This document shows, one piece after another, positions 8,292-16,277 of a stretch of 64,000 bases of DNA. Source of the stretch: Scandinavium manionii. GTDB lineage: Bacteria > Pseudomonadota > Gammaproteobacteria > Enterobacterales > Enterobacteriaceae. The notes beneath the pieces were generated by a model, which was given only the letters and a program-made list of their open reading frames with translations, did not search any database and had not been told where the DNA came from. The translations under genes and the position numbers were made by a program. The DNA is taken from positions 377,555 to 441,554 of the forward strand of contig NZ_JALIGC010000037.1 of NCBI RefSeq assembly GCF_024764775.1, given 5' to 3'. Each line of letters begins with the position of its first letter. The first letter of the stretch is position 1.

Positions 8292-9665
8292 TTAGTGATT
8301 CGAATACCAGTTTAATTTTTCACGCAGTTCCACAACCCGCCCGACGATGATCAGCGCCGGACTGGCAACCTGCTGTGCCAATTCGCTCAACTGTGCCAGG
8401 TCACCGCTGACCACGCGCTGGTTCACGGCGGTACCGTTTTCTACCAACGCGACAGGCATATTGAGCGGCATTCCGTGTTCGGTGAGTTTCGCTTGAATGG
8501 TCGCCGCCTGATTCAGCCCCATGTAGAACACTAGCGTTTGTTTCTCCGCCGCCAGATTATGCCAGTCGAGTTCGCTTCCGGTTTTGAGATGGCCCGTCAC
8601 CAGGCGCACACTTTGAGCGTAATCACGATGGGTCAGTGGAATGCCCGCATAGGCAGAACAACCTGAGGCTGCCGTAATACCTGGTACCACAGAGAACGGG
8701 ATCCCGGCGTTGCACAGGGTTTCCAGCTCTTCGCCACCGCGACCAAAGATAAACGGATCACCACCTTTCAGGCGCACCACGCGTTTGCCCTTTTGCGCTT
8801 CACGCAGCAGAATTTGATTAATTTCTTCCTGCGGCACGCAGTGATATCCCGCGCGTTTACCGACGAAAACGCGATCGGCATCGCGGCGTACCAGATTCAT
8901 GATGTCGTCCGATACCAGACGGTCATAGACCACGATGTCAGCTTGCTGGATCTGCTGTAAACCTTTCAACGTCAGCAGCCCGGCATCACCCGGCCCGGCA
9001 CCGACCAGTACCACTTCACCGCGATTATCCAGCGGTTCACTGAGCAGGCGTTCGGTGATTTCCGCGACCGCTTTTTCATCCTGATTTGCCAGTGACTGCG
9101 CCAGACGGTCGTTCACAAACAGTTTTTCCCAGAAACGGCGACGCTCGCCGACGCTGGCAAACTGCTTTTTCACCCGTCCACGAAGCTGGCCCGCAAAGCG
9201 GGCAACCTGGCCGAGATGCTGCGGCAACAGAGATTCCAGCTTTTCACGCAGCAGGCGCGCCAGCACCGGAGACGTTCCACCGGAAGAGACGGCGACCATC
9301 AGCGGCGAGCGATCAATAATCGATGGCATGATGAAGCTGGCTTGTTTCGGTGCATCGACCACGTTACAGAAAATACGGCGTTGCTCTGCTTCTGTACTGA
9401 CGCGCGCATTGACCGCATCGTTATCGGTGGCGGCGATCGCCAGCCAACAGGTGTCGAGCAGCGTTGAATCAAATTCCCCTTCTACCAGCGTCAACATGCC
9501 GGCTTCGGCCCACACGTGGAACTGGGGTTCGAAGTTGAGCGCGTTAACGGTCAGGCGTGCGCCCGCATCCAGCAGCAGGCGGGCTTTACGCTCGGCTACG
9601 TCGCCGCCTCCGACTAACAGACAGTCACGGCCACGCAGCTGGCAGAAAATGGGTAAGTGATCCAT
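8292..9665 (-). CDS. cysG: Siroheme synthase, trifunctional
   Basis: Makes siroheme from uroporphyrinogen III. The N-terminal ~200 residues are the precorrin-2 dehydrogenase/ferrochelatase part, with the NAD loop VGGGDVAERKA near residue 18, the VDAP segment with Asp104, and the VSSGGTSP loop with Ser128 (the phosphoserine site known in Salmonella). The C-terminal half is uroporphyrinogen III methyltransferase, with VGAGPGDAGLLTLKG near 220 and a RLKGGDPFIFGRGGEE motif. The protein has 457 residues, the normal length. It sits downstream of nirB-nirD, whose sulfite/nitrite-type active site needs siroheme. nirC, usually in between, is missing. Confidence 0.97.
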   Translation of the reverse strand: MDHLPIFCQLRGRDCLLVGGGDVAERKARLLLDAGARLTVNALNFEPQFHVWAEAGMLTLVEGEFDSTLLDTCWLAIAATDNDAVNARVSTEAEQRRIFCNVVDAPKQASFIMPSIIDRSPLMVAVSSGGTSPVLARLLREKLESLLPQHLGQVARFAGQLRGRVKKQFASVGERRRFWEKLFVNDRLAQSLANQDEKAVAEITERLLSEPLDNRGEVVLVGAGPGDAGLLTLKGLQQIQQADIVVYDRLVSDDIMNLVRRDADRVFVGKRAGYHCVPQEEINQILLREAQKGKRVVRLKGGDPFIFGRGGEELETLCNAGIPFSVVPGITAASGCSAYAGIPLTHRDYAQSVRLVTGHLKTGSELDWHNLAAEKQTLVFYMGLNQAATIQAKLTEHGMPLNMPVALVENGTAVNQRVVSGDLAQLSELAQQVASPALIIVGRVVELREKLNWYSNH

Positions 9666-9695
9666 GGGCGTCTCGCTAAGTACAGGGGAAACAAA

Positions 9696-9718
9696 TCCGG
9701 CGGCAGAACGCCGCCGGA
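9696..9718 (-). repeat. GC-rich hairpin in the nirD-cysG gap
   Basis: TCCGGCGGC (9696-9704) and GCCGCCGGA (9710-9718) form a perfect 9-bp stem with a 5-base loop. On the nir strand it is followed by TTTGTTT. It occupies the place where nirC would normally lie, and could attenuate cysG transcription or stabilise the nirBD message. Confidence 0.7.
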
Positions 9719-9725
9719 AGGGTCA

Positions 9726-10052
9726 TCAGGCTTTCAATTGTACCTGACCGTCTTTCACGCGCACCTCAAAATGTGCAATGGAGTGGCTTTCATCTTCCAT
9801 GCACAGGCCGTCACTGAGACGGAAGCGCTGTTTTTTCAGCGGGCTGGCGACCCACAGCTCACCGTTGTGTTCCGCGATAAGACCGCGAGACAGGACGCTT
9901 GAACCGAAAAACGGGTCGATGTTGCTGATGGCGAACACCTGCTGGTCATGATGCGGACGGAAAATCGCGACCTGCTCCTGGCCTAATAAGGCGCAGACGC
10001 CGGTAGCAGGCAGGATGGCGTCGATGTTGCAGATATTTACCCACTGGCTCAT
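9726..10052 (-). CDS. nirD: Nitrite reductase (NADH) small subunit
   Basis: Small subunit of the cytoplasmic NADH-dependent nitrite reductase that reduces nitrite to ammonium. It has 108 residues with a Rieske-like fold (MSQWVNICNIDAILPATGVCALL start, FAISNIDPFF, LWVASPLKKQRF). The cysteine-histidine pairs of true Rieske iron-sulfur proteins are not present, as is typical of NirD. It overlaps the end of nirB by 4 bases. The next gene is cysG after only 60 bases; nirC is absent. Confidence 0.96.
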   Translation of the reverse strand: MSQWVNICNIDAILPATGVCALLGQEQVAIFRPHHDQQVFAISNIDPFFGSSVLSRGLIAEHNGELWVASPLKKQRFRLSDGLCMEDESHSIAHFEVRVKDGQVQLKA

Positions 10053-12592
10053 ACGTTTTCCTCCACCAGAGTTACTGGGATGCGCTCGTACGGTGTGGCC
10101 GGACGATGCTGTTCACGTTCAGGGACAATCTGCACATTCGGATCGCGCTGCGCGCTGTTCACGAAGTGTTTGAAGCGGCCCTGTGCTGCCGGGTCGTTGA
10201 CGGTTTCAGTCCATTCGCAGGCGAACATTGCGCGCAGGCGGCTCATCTCTTCTTCCAGATGAGCGTTCAGACCGAGTTTATCGTCGATGATAACGGCTTT
10301 CAGGTAGTCGATGCCACCTTCCAGGTTATCCAGCCACGGTGCGGTACGGGTCAGTTTGTCTGCGGTGCGGATGTAGAACATCATGAAACGGTCGAGGTAT
10401 TTCACCAGCGTTTCAGCGTCGAGATCGGCTGCCAGCAGATCGGCGTGGCGTGGTTTCATCCCGCCGTTACCGCAGACGTACAGGTTCCAGCCTTTTTCAG
10501 TAGCGATGATACCGACGTCTTTACCCTGGGCTTCCGCACATTCACGGGTACAGCCGGAAACGCCAAACTTCATTTTGTGCGGGGTACGGATGCCTTTGTA
10601 ACGGTTTTCCAGCTGCACGCCGAAGCCGACGCTGTCGCCCACGCCATAACGGCACCAGGTGCTGCCGACGCAGGTTTTCGCCATACGCAGCGCCTTCGCA
10701 TAGGCGTGACCGGTTTCAAAGCCCGCATCAATCAGCTGACGCCAGATTTCCGGCAGGTCATCTTTTTGCGCACCGAACAGGCCGATACGCTGGGAGCCGG
10801 TGATTTTGGTGTAGAGATTAAATTCCTGCGCGATACGACCGACCGCCATCAGCCCGTCCGGGGTGATTTCGCCGCCAGCAGAACGTGGGATCACCGAGTA
10901 GGTGCCGTCTTTCTGAATGTTGGCGAGGAAGTTGTCGTTGGTGTCCTGCAACGGCGTGTGCTGCGGCTTGAGGATGTACTCATTCCAGCAGGAAGCCAGC
11001 AGGGAGCCGACGGTTGGCTTACACACTTCGCAGCCGTAGCCTTTGCCGTATTTTTTTAGCAGTTCGTCGAAGGTTTTAATGCCTTCCACGCGGATCAGGT
11101 GGTACAGCTCCTGACGGGAGAATGCAAAGTGTTCGCAGAGGTTGTTGTTCACCTCGATGCCCTGTTTCGCCAGTTCAGCGTTCAGGACCTGTGTCACCAG
11201 CGGAATACAGCCGCCGCAGCCGGTTCCGGCCTTGGTTTCTGCCTTCAGGGCGGCAACGGTGTGACAACCCTTATTGATGGCGTTGACCAGGTCACCTTTG
11301 GTGACGTCGAAGCAGGAGCAAATCTGTGCGCTGTCCGGGAGTTTGTCGACGCCAATCGCAGGTTTGCCGTTCGCCGCATGGGCAGGCAGGATCAGCGCGT
11401 CCGGGTTTTCCGGCAGTTCGATGGCGTTCAGTACCAGCTGCAGCAGGTTGCCAAAGTCGCTGGTATCACCGACCAGTACCGCGCCGAGCAAGGTTTTGTT
11501 GTCAGGGCTGACGATCAGGCGTTTGTAGACTTCTTTGCTTTCGTCGAGATAAACATAGCTACGTGCGCCCGGCGTACGGCCGTGTGCGTCACCGATCCCG
11601 CCGACGTCTACGCCGAGCAATTTCAGCTTGGCGCTGAGATCCGCGCCTTCAAAGACATTTTCTTTGCCGAGGATGTGATCGACGGCGACCTGAGCCATTT
11701 TGTAGCCCGGGGCAACCAGACCATAGACTCGGTTGTTCCAGCTGGCACATTCGCCGATCGCGTAGATATCCGGGTCGGAAGTCTGACAGGTGTCATTCAC
11801 CATGATCCCGCCGCGCTGTCCGGTTGCCAGGCCGCATTGGGTCGCCAGTTTGTCGCGTGGACGAATACCGGTGGAGAAGACGATGAAATCAATTTCGAGC
11901 TCGCTACCGTCGGCGAAGCGCATGGTCTTACGCCCTTCGGTGCCTTCTTGCACGATCTCTTTGGTATTTTTGCTGGTGTGGACTTTTACACCGAGGCTTT
12001 CGATTTTGCGCTTCAGCTGGTCGCCGCCCATTGGGTCAAGCTGTTCCGCCATCAGCATCGGGGCAAATTCGATAACGTGGGTTTCGACGCCGAGGTTTTT
12101 CAGCGCGCCAGCGGCTTCCAGACCAAGCAGGCCGCCGCCGACTACTGCGCCACGTTTGCTGCGACGGGCGCAGGCTTCGATGGCGTTGAGGTCTTCGATG
12201 GTGCGGTAAACAAAGCAATCCTGCGTTTCAGAGCCTTTGATCGGTGGGATCCACGGGTAAGAACCCGTCGCCATGATCAGTTTGTCGTAAAACACTGAAC
12301 GACCCGCACTTGAGTGAATCACCTTTTCCTGACGGTTTATGGTGATAGCGCGTTCGCCAAGCAGAACTTTAACGCCATGTTTCTCATAATATCCTTCACG
12401 TACCAGCGAAAGTTCTTCCGCAGTATGGTGAGAGAAGTAAGATGAAAGATGGACGCGGTCGTAGGCGATACGGGGTTCTTCACAGAAGACGGTAATCTCA
12501 AACTGGTCCGCCGGGGCTTTATCGAGAAGATCCTCAATAAAGCGGTGGCCGACCATGCCGTTACCGATAATAGCGAGTCTGACTTTGCTCAT
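10049..12592 (-). CDS. nirB: Nitrite reductase (NADH) large subunit
   Basis: Catalytic subunit of NADH nitrite reductase, 847 residues. Domain order: an FAD/NAD(P)-binding oxidoreductase (GNGMVGHRF near residue 10, second nucleotide fold around 145), a BFD-like [2Fe-2S] region (CSCFDV...CGGC, about 425-465), then the sulfite/nitrite reductase ferredoxin-like half-domains. The siroheme-[4Fe-4S] cysteines are in CVGSTWC and CTREC. It uses FAD, siroheme made by CysG, and NADH. Upstream lie an FNR box and a NarL/NarP box, implying anaerobic and nitrite/nitrate-responsive control. Confidence 0.98.
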   Translation of the reverse strand: MSKVRLAIIGNGMVGHRFIEDLLDKAPADQFEITVFCEEPRIAYDRVHLSSYFSHHTAEELSLVREGYYEKHGVKVLLGERAITINRQEKVIHSSAGRSVFYDKLIMATGSYPWIPPIKGSETQDCFVYRTIEDLNAIEACARRSKRGAVVGGGLLGLEAAGALKNLGVETHVIEFAPMLMAEQLDPMGGDQLKRKIESLGVKVHTSKNTKEIVQEGTEGRKTMRFADGSELEIDFIVFSTGIRPRDKLATQCGLATGQRGGIMVNDTCQTSDPDIYAIGECASWNNRVYGLVAPGYKMAQVAVDHILGKENVFEGADLSAKLKLLGVDVGGIGDAHGRTPGARSYVYLDESKEVYKRLIVSPDNKTLLGAVLVGDTSDFGNLLQLVLNAIELPENPDALILPAHAANGKPAIGVDKLPDSAQICSCFDVTKGDLVNAINKGCHTVAALKAETKAGTGCGGCIPLVTQVLNAELAKQGIEVNNNLCEHFAFSRQELYHLIRVEGIKTFDELLKKYGKGYGCEVCKPTVGSLLASCWNEYILKPQHTPLQDTNDNFLANIQKDGTYSVIPRSAGGEITPDGLMAVGRIAQEFNLYTKITGSQRIGLFGAQKDDLPEIWRQLIDAGFETGHAYAKALRMAKTCVGSTWCRYGVGDSVGFGVQLENRYKGIRTPHKMKFGVSGCTRECAEAQGKDVGIIATEKGWNLYVCGNGGMKPRHADLLAADLDAETLVKYLDRFMMFYIRTADKLTRTAPWLDNLEGGIDYLKAVIIDDKLGLNAHLEEEMSRLRAMFACEWTETVNDPAAQGRFKHFVNSAQRDPNVQIVPEREQHRPATPYERIPVTLVEENV

Positions 12593-12650
12593 TTTTGCCT
12601 CGATTTCTTTTCTATTACCGCCTACCTTAACGATTCAGCATGGTTACTTA

Positions 12651-12664
12651 TTGATGTGAATCAA
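12651..12664 (-). promoter_or_regulatory. FNR binding site upstream of nirB
   Basis: TTGATGTGAATCAA (read as TTGATTCACATCAA on the nirB strand) matches the FNR consensus TTGATNNNNATCAA in all ten fixed positions. It lies 59 bases before the nirB start, the place expected for a class II activator site at about -41.5. Confidence 0.93.
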
Positions 12665-12677
12665 ATACGCCTTTACC

Positions 12678-12693
12678 TACCCCTTAATGGGTA
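12678..12693 (-). promoter_or_regulatory. NarL/NarP 7-2-7 site upstream of nirB
   Basis: TACCCCTTAATGGGTA is two inverted 7-base heptamers with a 2-base spacer, the NarL/NarP arrangement. Its centre is 28 bases from the FNR site centre, the same offset as the -69.5 and -41.5 sites of E. coli Pnir. It probably gives nitrate/nitrite activation. Confidence 0.88.
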
Positions 12694-12831
12694 GTCGATT
12701 GATTTGTCAGGATTTTTATAAGTAACGGAAATGACAGAGTTTTCTCGGCTGCTGAAATAATGTACAAAAAATGCGGGTTTTAACCTAAAAATGAATCAGG
12801 GTGTTCACCGCACCGATTCGGGAGAATGAAG

Positions 12832-14148
12832 ATGGGCACGACACCGTTATGGCTGATTGATAACGTGCGGTTGCCAGAGCGCGAAGGATTGTGGCAACTG
12901 AGTATCGAGGATGGACGTTTCCATGCGATTACCCCTATGGGTGAATCCCGTCACGACAGTATCGAAGTCCTCAATGCGCGCGGTGGTCTGGCTCTCCCGC
13001 CGTTTATCGAACCGCATATTCATCTGGATACCACCCAAACTGCCGGGGAGCCAGGCTGGAACCAGTCCGGCACGCTGTTTGAAGGGATTGAGCGCTGGGC
13101 CGAACGCAAGGCGATGCTCACGCACGACGACGTAAAAACCCGTGCGTGGAAGACGCTGAAATGGCAAATCGCCAACGGGATCCAGTTCGTGCGCACTCAT
13201 GTTGATGTCTCCGATCCGACGTTGACCGCGTTGAAAGCGATGCTGGAAGTGAAGAAAGAAGTCGCGCCGTGGGTTGAGTTGCAGATTGTCGCGTTTCCGC
13301 AGGAAGGGATTTTGTCCTATCCCGACGGCGCGGCGTTGCTGGAGAAAGCCTTGCAGCTGGGGGCTGATGTGGTCGGCGCCATCCCGCATTTTGAATTTAC
13401 CCGCGAATACGGCGTAGAGTCACTGCACATCGCTTTCGCGCTGGCGAAGAAATACGATCGGCCGCTGGATATTCACTGTGATGAAATCGACGACGAACAG
13501 TCCCGCTTTGTCGAAACCGTGGCGGCGCTGGCGCTGAAAGACGGTATCGGCCCACGCGTTACCGCCAGTCATACCACGGCGATGCATTCGTATAACGGGG
13601 CGTATACCTCGCGGCTGTTCCGTTTGCTGAAGATGTCAGGTATTAACTTTGTGGCGAACCCGCTGGTGAACATTCATCTGCAAGGCCGTTTCGATGACTA
13701 TCCGAAACGTCGCGGCATCACGCGAGTGAAAGAGCTGCTCGGGGCGGGCATCAACGTCTGCTTTGGCCATGATGATGTGTTTGACCCGTGGTATCCGCTC
13801 GGCACCGGCAACATGCTGCAGGTTCTGCATATGGGGCTGCATGTCTGTCAGATGATGGGCTATCAGCAGATTAACGACGGGCTGAATTTGATTACTCATA
13901 ATAGCGCCCGTACTTTCGGTGTGGCGGATTATGGTATCGACGTAGGCAAGGTGGCGAATCTGATTATTCTGCCTGCCGAGAACGGCTTTGAGGCGGTGCG
14001 TTGTCAGGTGCCGGTGCGCTGGTCCATTCGTCAGGGCAGAGTCATTGCGACGACGCAACTGGCGCAAACCTGGGTACAGACCGATATCGGTGGTGAGGAG
14101 TTGTCTTTTACGAAAAACAGCCCCTTCGCTGAGCGCAAAGGGGCGTAA
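12832..14148 (+). CDS. codA: Cytosine deaminase-like amidohydrolase
   Basis: Predicted to deaminate cytosine to uracil. The 438-residue protein closely resembles E. coli CodA throughout. Metal-binding PHIH is at residues 61-64, followed by LDTTQT; HCDEIDDEQ carries the next metal His and catalytic Glu, then ASHTTAMHSYNGAYTSR and GHDDVFDPWYPLG with the metal Asp. I use ATG 12832 because GGGAG at 12820-12824 is 7 bases upstream; ATG 12826 would be 1 base away. The transporter gene codB is not next to it. It stands alone between divergent nirB and convergent tsgA. A related pterin or oxidised-base deaminase activity is possible. Confidence 0.88.
   Translation: MGTTPLWLIDNVRLPEREGLWQLSIEDGRFHAITPMGESRHDSIEVLNARGGLALPPFIEPHIHLDTTQTAGEPGWNQSGTLFEGIERWAERKAMLTHDDVKTRAWKTLKWQIANGIQFVRTHVDVSDPTLTALKAMLEVKKEVAPWVELQIVAFPQEGILSYPDGAALLEKALQLGADVVGAIPHFEFTREYGVESLHIAFALAKKYDRPLDIHCDEIDDEQSRFVETVAALALKDGIGPRVTASHTTAMHSYNGAYTSRLFRLLKMSGINFVANPLVNIHLQGRFDDYPKRRGITRVKELLGAGINVCFGHDDVFDPWYPLGTGNMLQVLHMGLHVCQMMGYQQINDGLNLITHNSARTFGVADYGIDVGKVANLIILPAENGFEAVRCQVPVRWSIRQGRVIATTQLAQTWVQTDIGGEELSFTKNSPFAERKGA
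14115..14146 (-). terminator. tsgA terminator inside the codA 3' end
   Basis: On the minus strand, GCCCCTT and AAGGGGC (14120-14144, inner CGC pairs around CTCAG-type loop) form a stable hairpin followed by TGTTTTT (14113-14119). This is a good rho-independent terminator for tsgA, 13 bases after its stop, built from the last codons of codA. In the codA direction no T-run follows. Confidence 0.8.
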
Positions 14149-14157
14149 TGACAGAGC

Positions 14158-15342
14158 TTAGTGGCTGGCTTCCGTCGTGTTGTGCTGACGGTGGCGGCTG
14201 ACAAAGCCCAGAATCACACACATCACGAACACCACTGCATACAGGCCATTTGCGGTGTGCAGTGCAGCCAGAGGGCCGCTGTGTGCCACAATCGGGCCGG
14301 TGACCACGAAGGTCAGCATGGTGCCGATGGTGCCGCAAGTCAGGACGAAGTTCACCAGCTTCGGTGACGCCACTTTGGTTTGCTGCGATCCGAGGGTAAT
14401 AATTGAGGTGTAAATGGCGCTGGAGAAGAAGCCCAGGGTCAGAATGAACCACGGCATGTGCTCCGGCGAACCGTTGATGAACAGATACATCAGCACGGTT
14501 GCCATGCCAGCCAGCACCATCAGAATGCGTTGCAGGTCGAAGAAACGCAGAATGAAGCTAAACGCCCACATGCCGAACATGTAAGACATCCAGAAATCAC
14601 TCACCAGCTGGCCCGCATCACTCAGGCTCATGCCCAGGCTTTTCGCGTATTCCGGCACCCAGGAGATAAAGCCCAACTGGCCGAGGATGTAGCACAGCGC
14701 CGCCACGGACAGGAACAGAACGCCAATGCCCCATTTTTCTTTAGCGACCGGCAGCGCGCTCTGCTCGGCTTTTTTGCCCAGAACCGGGAAGTCACAGCCG
14801 AAAGTCAGGACGAAAATCGCGACGTACACCAGACCGATGCAGGCGTACACCCAATACCATTCAATGCTACGCGCCAGCAGCCATGCAGCAACCATCGGGA
14901 AAATCATCCCCGCCATGCTGAAGAAGGAGTCGGTAAACAGCAGGCGTGCGCCGCGCTGACGGCCTTCGTACATGTGAGTGATGAGGAATGTCCCGATCGA
15001 CATAGTAATCCCGCTGACCAGCCCCAGAACGAACATTGAGGCAGAGAACAATGCGAGGCTATGGCTGGTCATCAGACCGGCGACGGCAAGCACCATCAGG
15101 ATAAAGCCGAAACGCAGCTGCGTTTTCAGCGGTACGATTTCCATCAGCCAGGCGTTCAGGAAGATAGAAATCAGGATCCCGGCGTTCAGGAAGGTGAAGG
15201 TGTTGCTCATGCTGGAAACCGGCAGGTGGAAATAATCGGCGATATTTCCCATCACCATTCCGGTGACGATCACCAACGCGCCGGTGAGCGCGTAGGAGAA
15301 AAAGCTGATCCATGTGAGCTTGATGCGATTGCTGTTAGTCAT
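14158..15342 (-). CDS. tsgA: TsgA, major facilitator superfamily transporter
   Basis: A 394-residue inner membrane protein with about 12 hydrophobic segments and MFS character. The first helices are visible from ISFFSYALTGALVIVTGMVMG, and the central loop is near residues 190-205 (KKAEQSALPVAKEKW). TsgA substrates are unknown; the gene was named for suppression of tellurite/growth phenotypes. It is convergent with codA (9-base gap) and divergent from ppiA. With nirC missing nearby, a role in anion transport is tempting but unproven. Confidence 0.92.
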   Translation of the reverse strand: MTNSNRIKLTWISFFSYALTGALVIVTGMVMGNIADYFHLPVSSMSNTFTFLNAGILISIFLNAWLMEIVPLKTQLRFGFILMVLAVAGLMTSHSLALFSASMFVLGLVSGITMSIGTFLITHMYEGRQRGARLLFTDSFFSMAGMIFPMVAAWLLARSIEWYWVYACIGLVYVAIFVLTFGCDFPVLGKKAEQSALPVAKEKWGIGVLFLSVAALCYILGQLGFISWVPEYAKSLGMSLSDAGQLVSDFWMSYMFGMWAFSFILRFFDLQRILMVLAGMATVLMYLFINGSPEHMPWFILTLGFFSSAIYTSIITLGSQQTKVASPKLVNFVLTCGTIGTMLTFVVTGPIVAHSGPLAALHTANGLYAVVFVMCVILGFVSRHRQHNTTEASH

Positions 15343-15463
15343 GACTGGCCTGTGAATAGAACTGTAAAACGCATTGACAATGCGAGGGGTGGACAGATTT
15401 TATGCATTACAGTGACCGAGGCAAATATTTATTCTGAAAACGATGAAATAATTAATAATTAAT

Positions 15464-15479
15464 GGTGATATTTGTCACA
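15464..15479 (+). promoter_or_regulatory. CRP-cAMP site upstream of ppiA
   Basis: GGTGATATTTGTCACA matches the CRP consensus TGTGAN6TCACA at nine of ten positions. It lies in the tsgA-ppiA divergent region. The ppiA gene of E. coli is known to be controlled by CRP-cAMP, which supports the call. The site could serve either gene. Confidence 0.75.
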
Positions 15480-15553
15480 CTTTTGCAATGCCTCTTACAC
15501 TCCCCACCAGGTTACAACTGTTTCTGTTGAGTAAACTTTAGTAAAAGGCTGGT

Positions 15554-15598
15554 CTGCGAGTCGAGAGCCTTTTAGAATCAAGCGATTCGCAGGCTCTC
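15554..15598 (+). promoter_or_regulatory. ppiA leader with two competing stems
   Basis: GAGAGCCT (15563-15570) can pair with AGGCTCTC (15591-15598), while CTGCGA (15554-15559) can pair with TCGCAG (15587-15592). The two downstream arms share bases 15591-15592, so the full stems are mutually exclusive. The ribosome binding site of ppiA (AAGGA) follows at about 15610. Confidence 0.5.
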
Positions 15599-15621
15599 TC
15601 GTTCCCGTTTAAGGAATTCAC

Positions 15622-16194
15622 ATGCTCAAATCTACTCTGGCTGCCGTCGCGGCTGTACTTGCAATTTCGGCAATCTCACCTGCAGCCATGGCGGCAAAAG
15701 CAGATCCGCACGTATTGCTGACCACCTCCGCCGGTAATATTGAGCTGGAGCTGAACAGCCAGAAAGCCCCGATTTCCGTTGAGAACTTCGTGAGCTACGT
15801 GAACAGTGGTTTCTATAACAACACAACGTTTCACCGTGTGATCCCGGGCTTTATGATCCAGGGCGGCGGTTTCACCGAGCAGATGCAGCAGAAACAGCCT
15901 AATCCACCTATCAAAAATGAAGGCGACAATGGCCTGCGTAACACCCGCGGCACCGTTTCCATGGCGCGTACTGCCGACAAAGACAGCGCAACCAGCCAGT
16001 TCTTCATCAACGTCGCAGACAATGCGTTCCTCGACCACGGCCAGCGTGATTTTGGATATGCGGTGTTTGGTAAAGTTGTGAAAGGCATGGACGTTGCCGA
16101 CAAAATTTCCCAGGTGGCTTCCCATGACGTCGGCCCTTACCAGAATGTGCCGACAAAACCGGTCGTTATCCTCTCTGCGAAAGTCCTGCCGTAA
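15622..16194 (+). CDS. ppiA: Periplasmic peptidyl-prolyl cis-trans isomerase A (cyclophilin)
   Basis: A cyclophilin that assists proline isomerisation during periplasmic protein folding. Residues 1-24 form a Sec signal peptide ending AMA before AKADPHVLL. The mature domain has the cyclophilin motifs FHRVIPGFMIQGGGFT and TSQFFINVADN. The length of 190 residues equals E. coli PpiA. It is divergent from tsgA, with a CRP site upstream, and is followed by the fused yhfG-fic gene. Confidence 0.97.
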   Translation: MLKSTLAAVAAVLAISAISPAAMAAKADPHVLLTTSAGNIELELNSQKAPISVENFVSYVNSGFYNNTTFHRVIPGFMIQGGGFTEQMQQKQPNPPIKNEGDNGLRNTRGTVSMARTADKDSATSQFFINVADNAFLDHGQRDFGYAVFGKVVKGMDVADKISQVASHDVGPYQNVPTKPVVILSAKVLP

Positions 16195-16277
16195 TCCTTC
16201 CTGACTCGGGCCTTCCTGCATAACCCGAAATTGCTGCTTATACTTGTGGCAAAAGCGGAACTGTCAGGGAGGTCCAG

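Noticed and set aside
10106..12298. Long open frames of 317 and 399 codons on the + strand opposite nirB
   Set aside because: They are antisense to a complete, well-conserved nirB, have no ribosome binding sites or recognisable domains, and follow from codon bias on the real strand.
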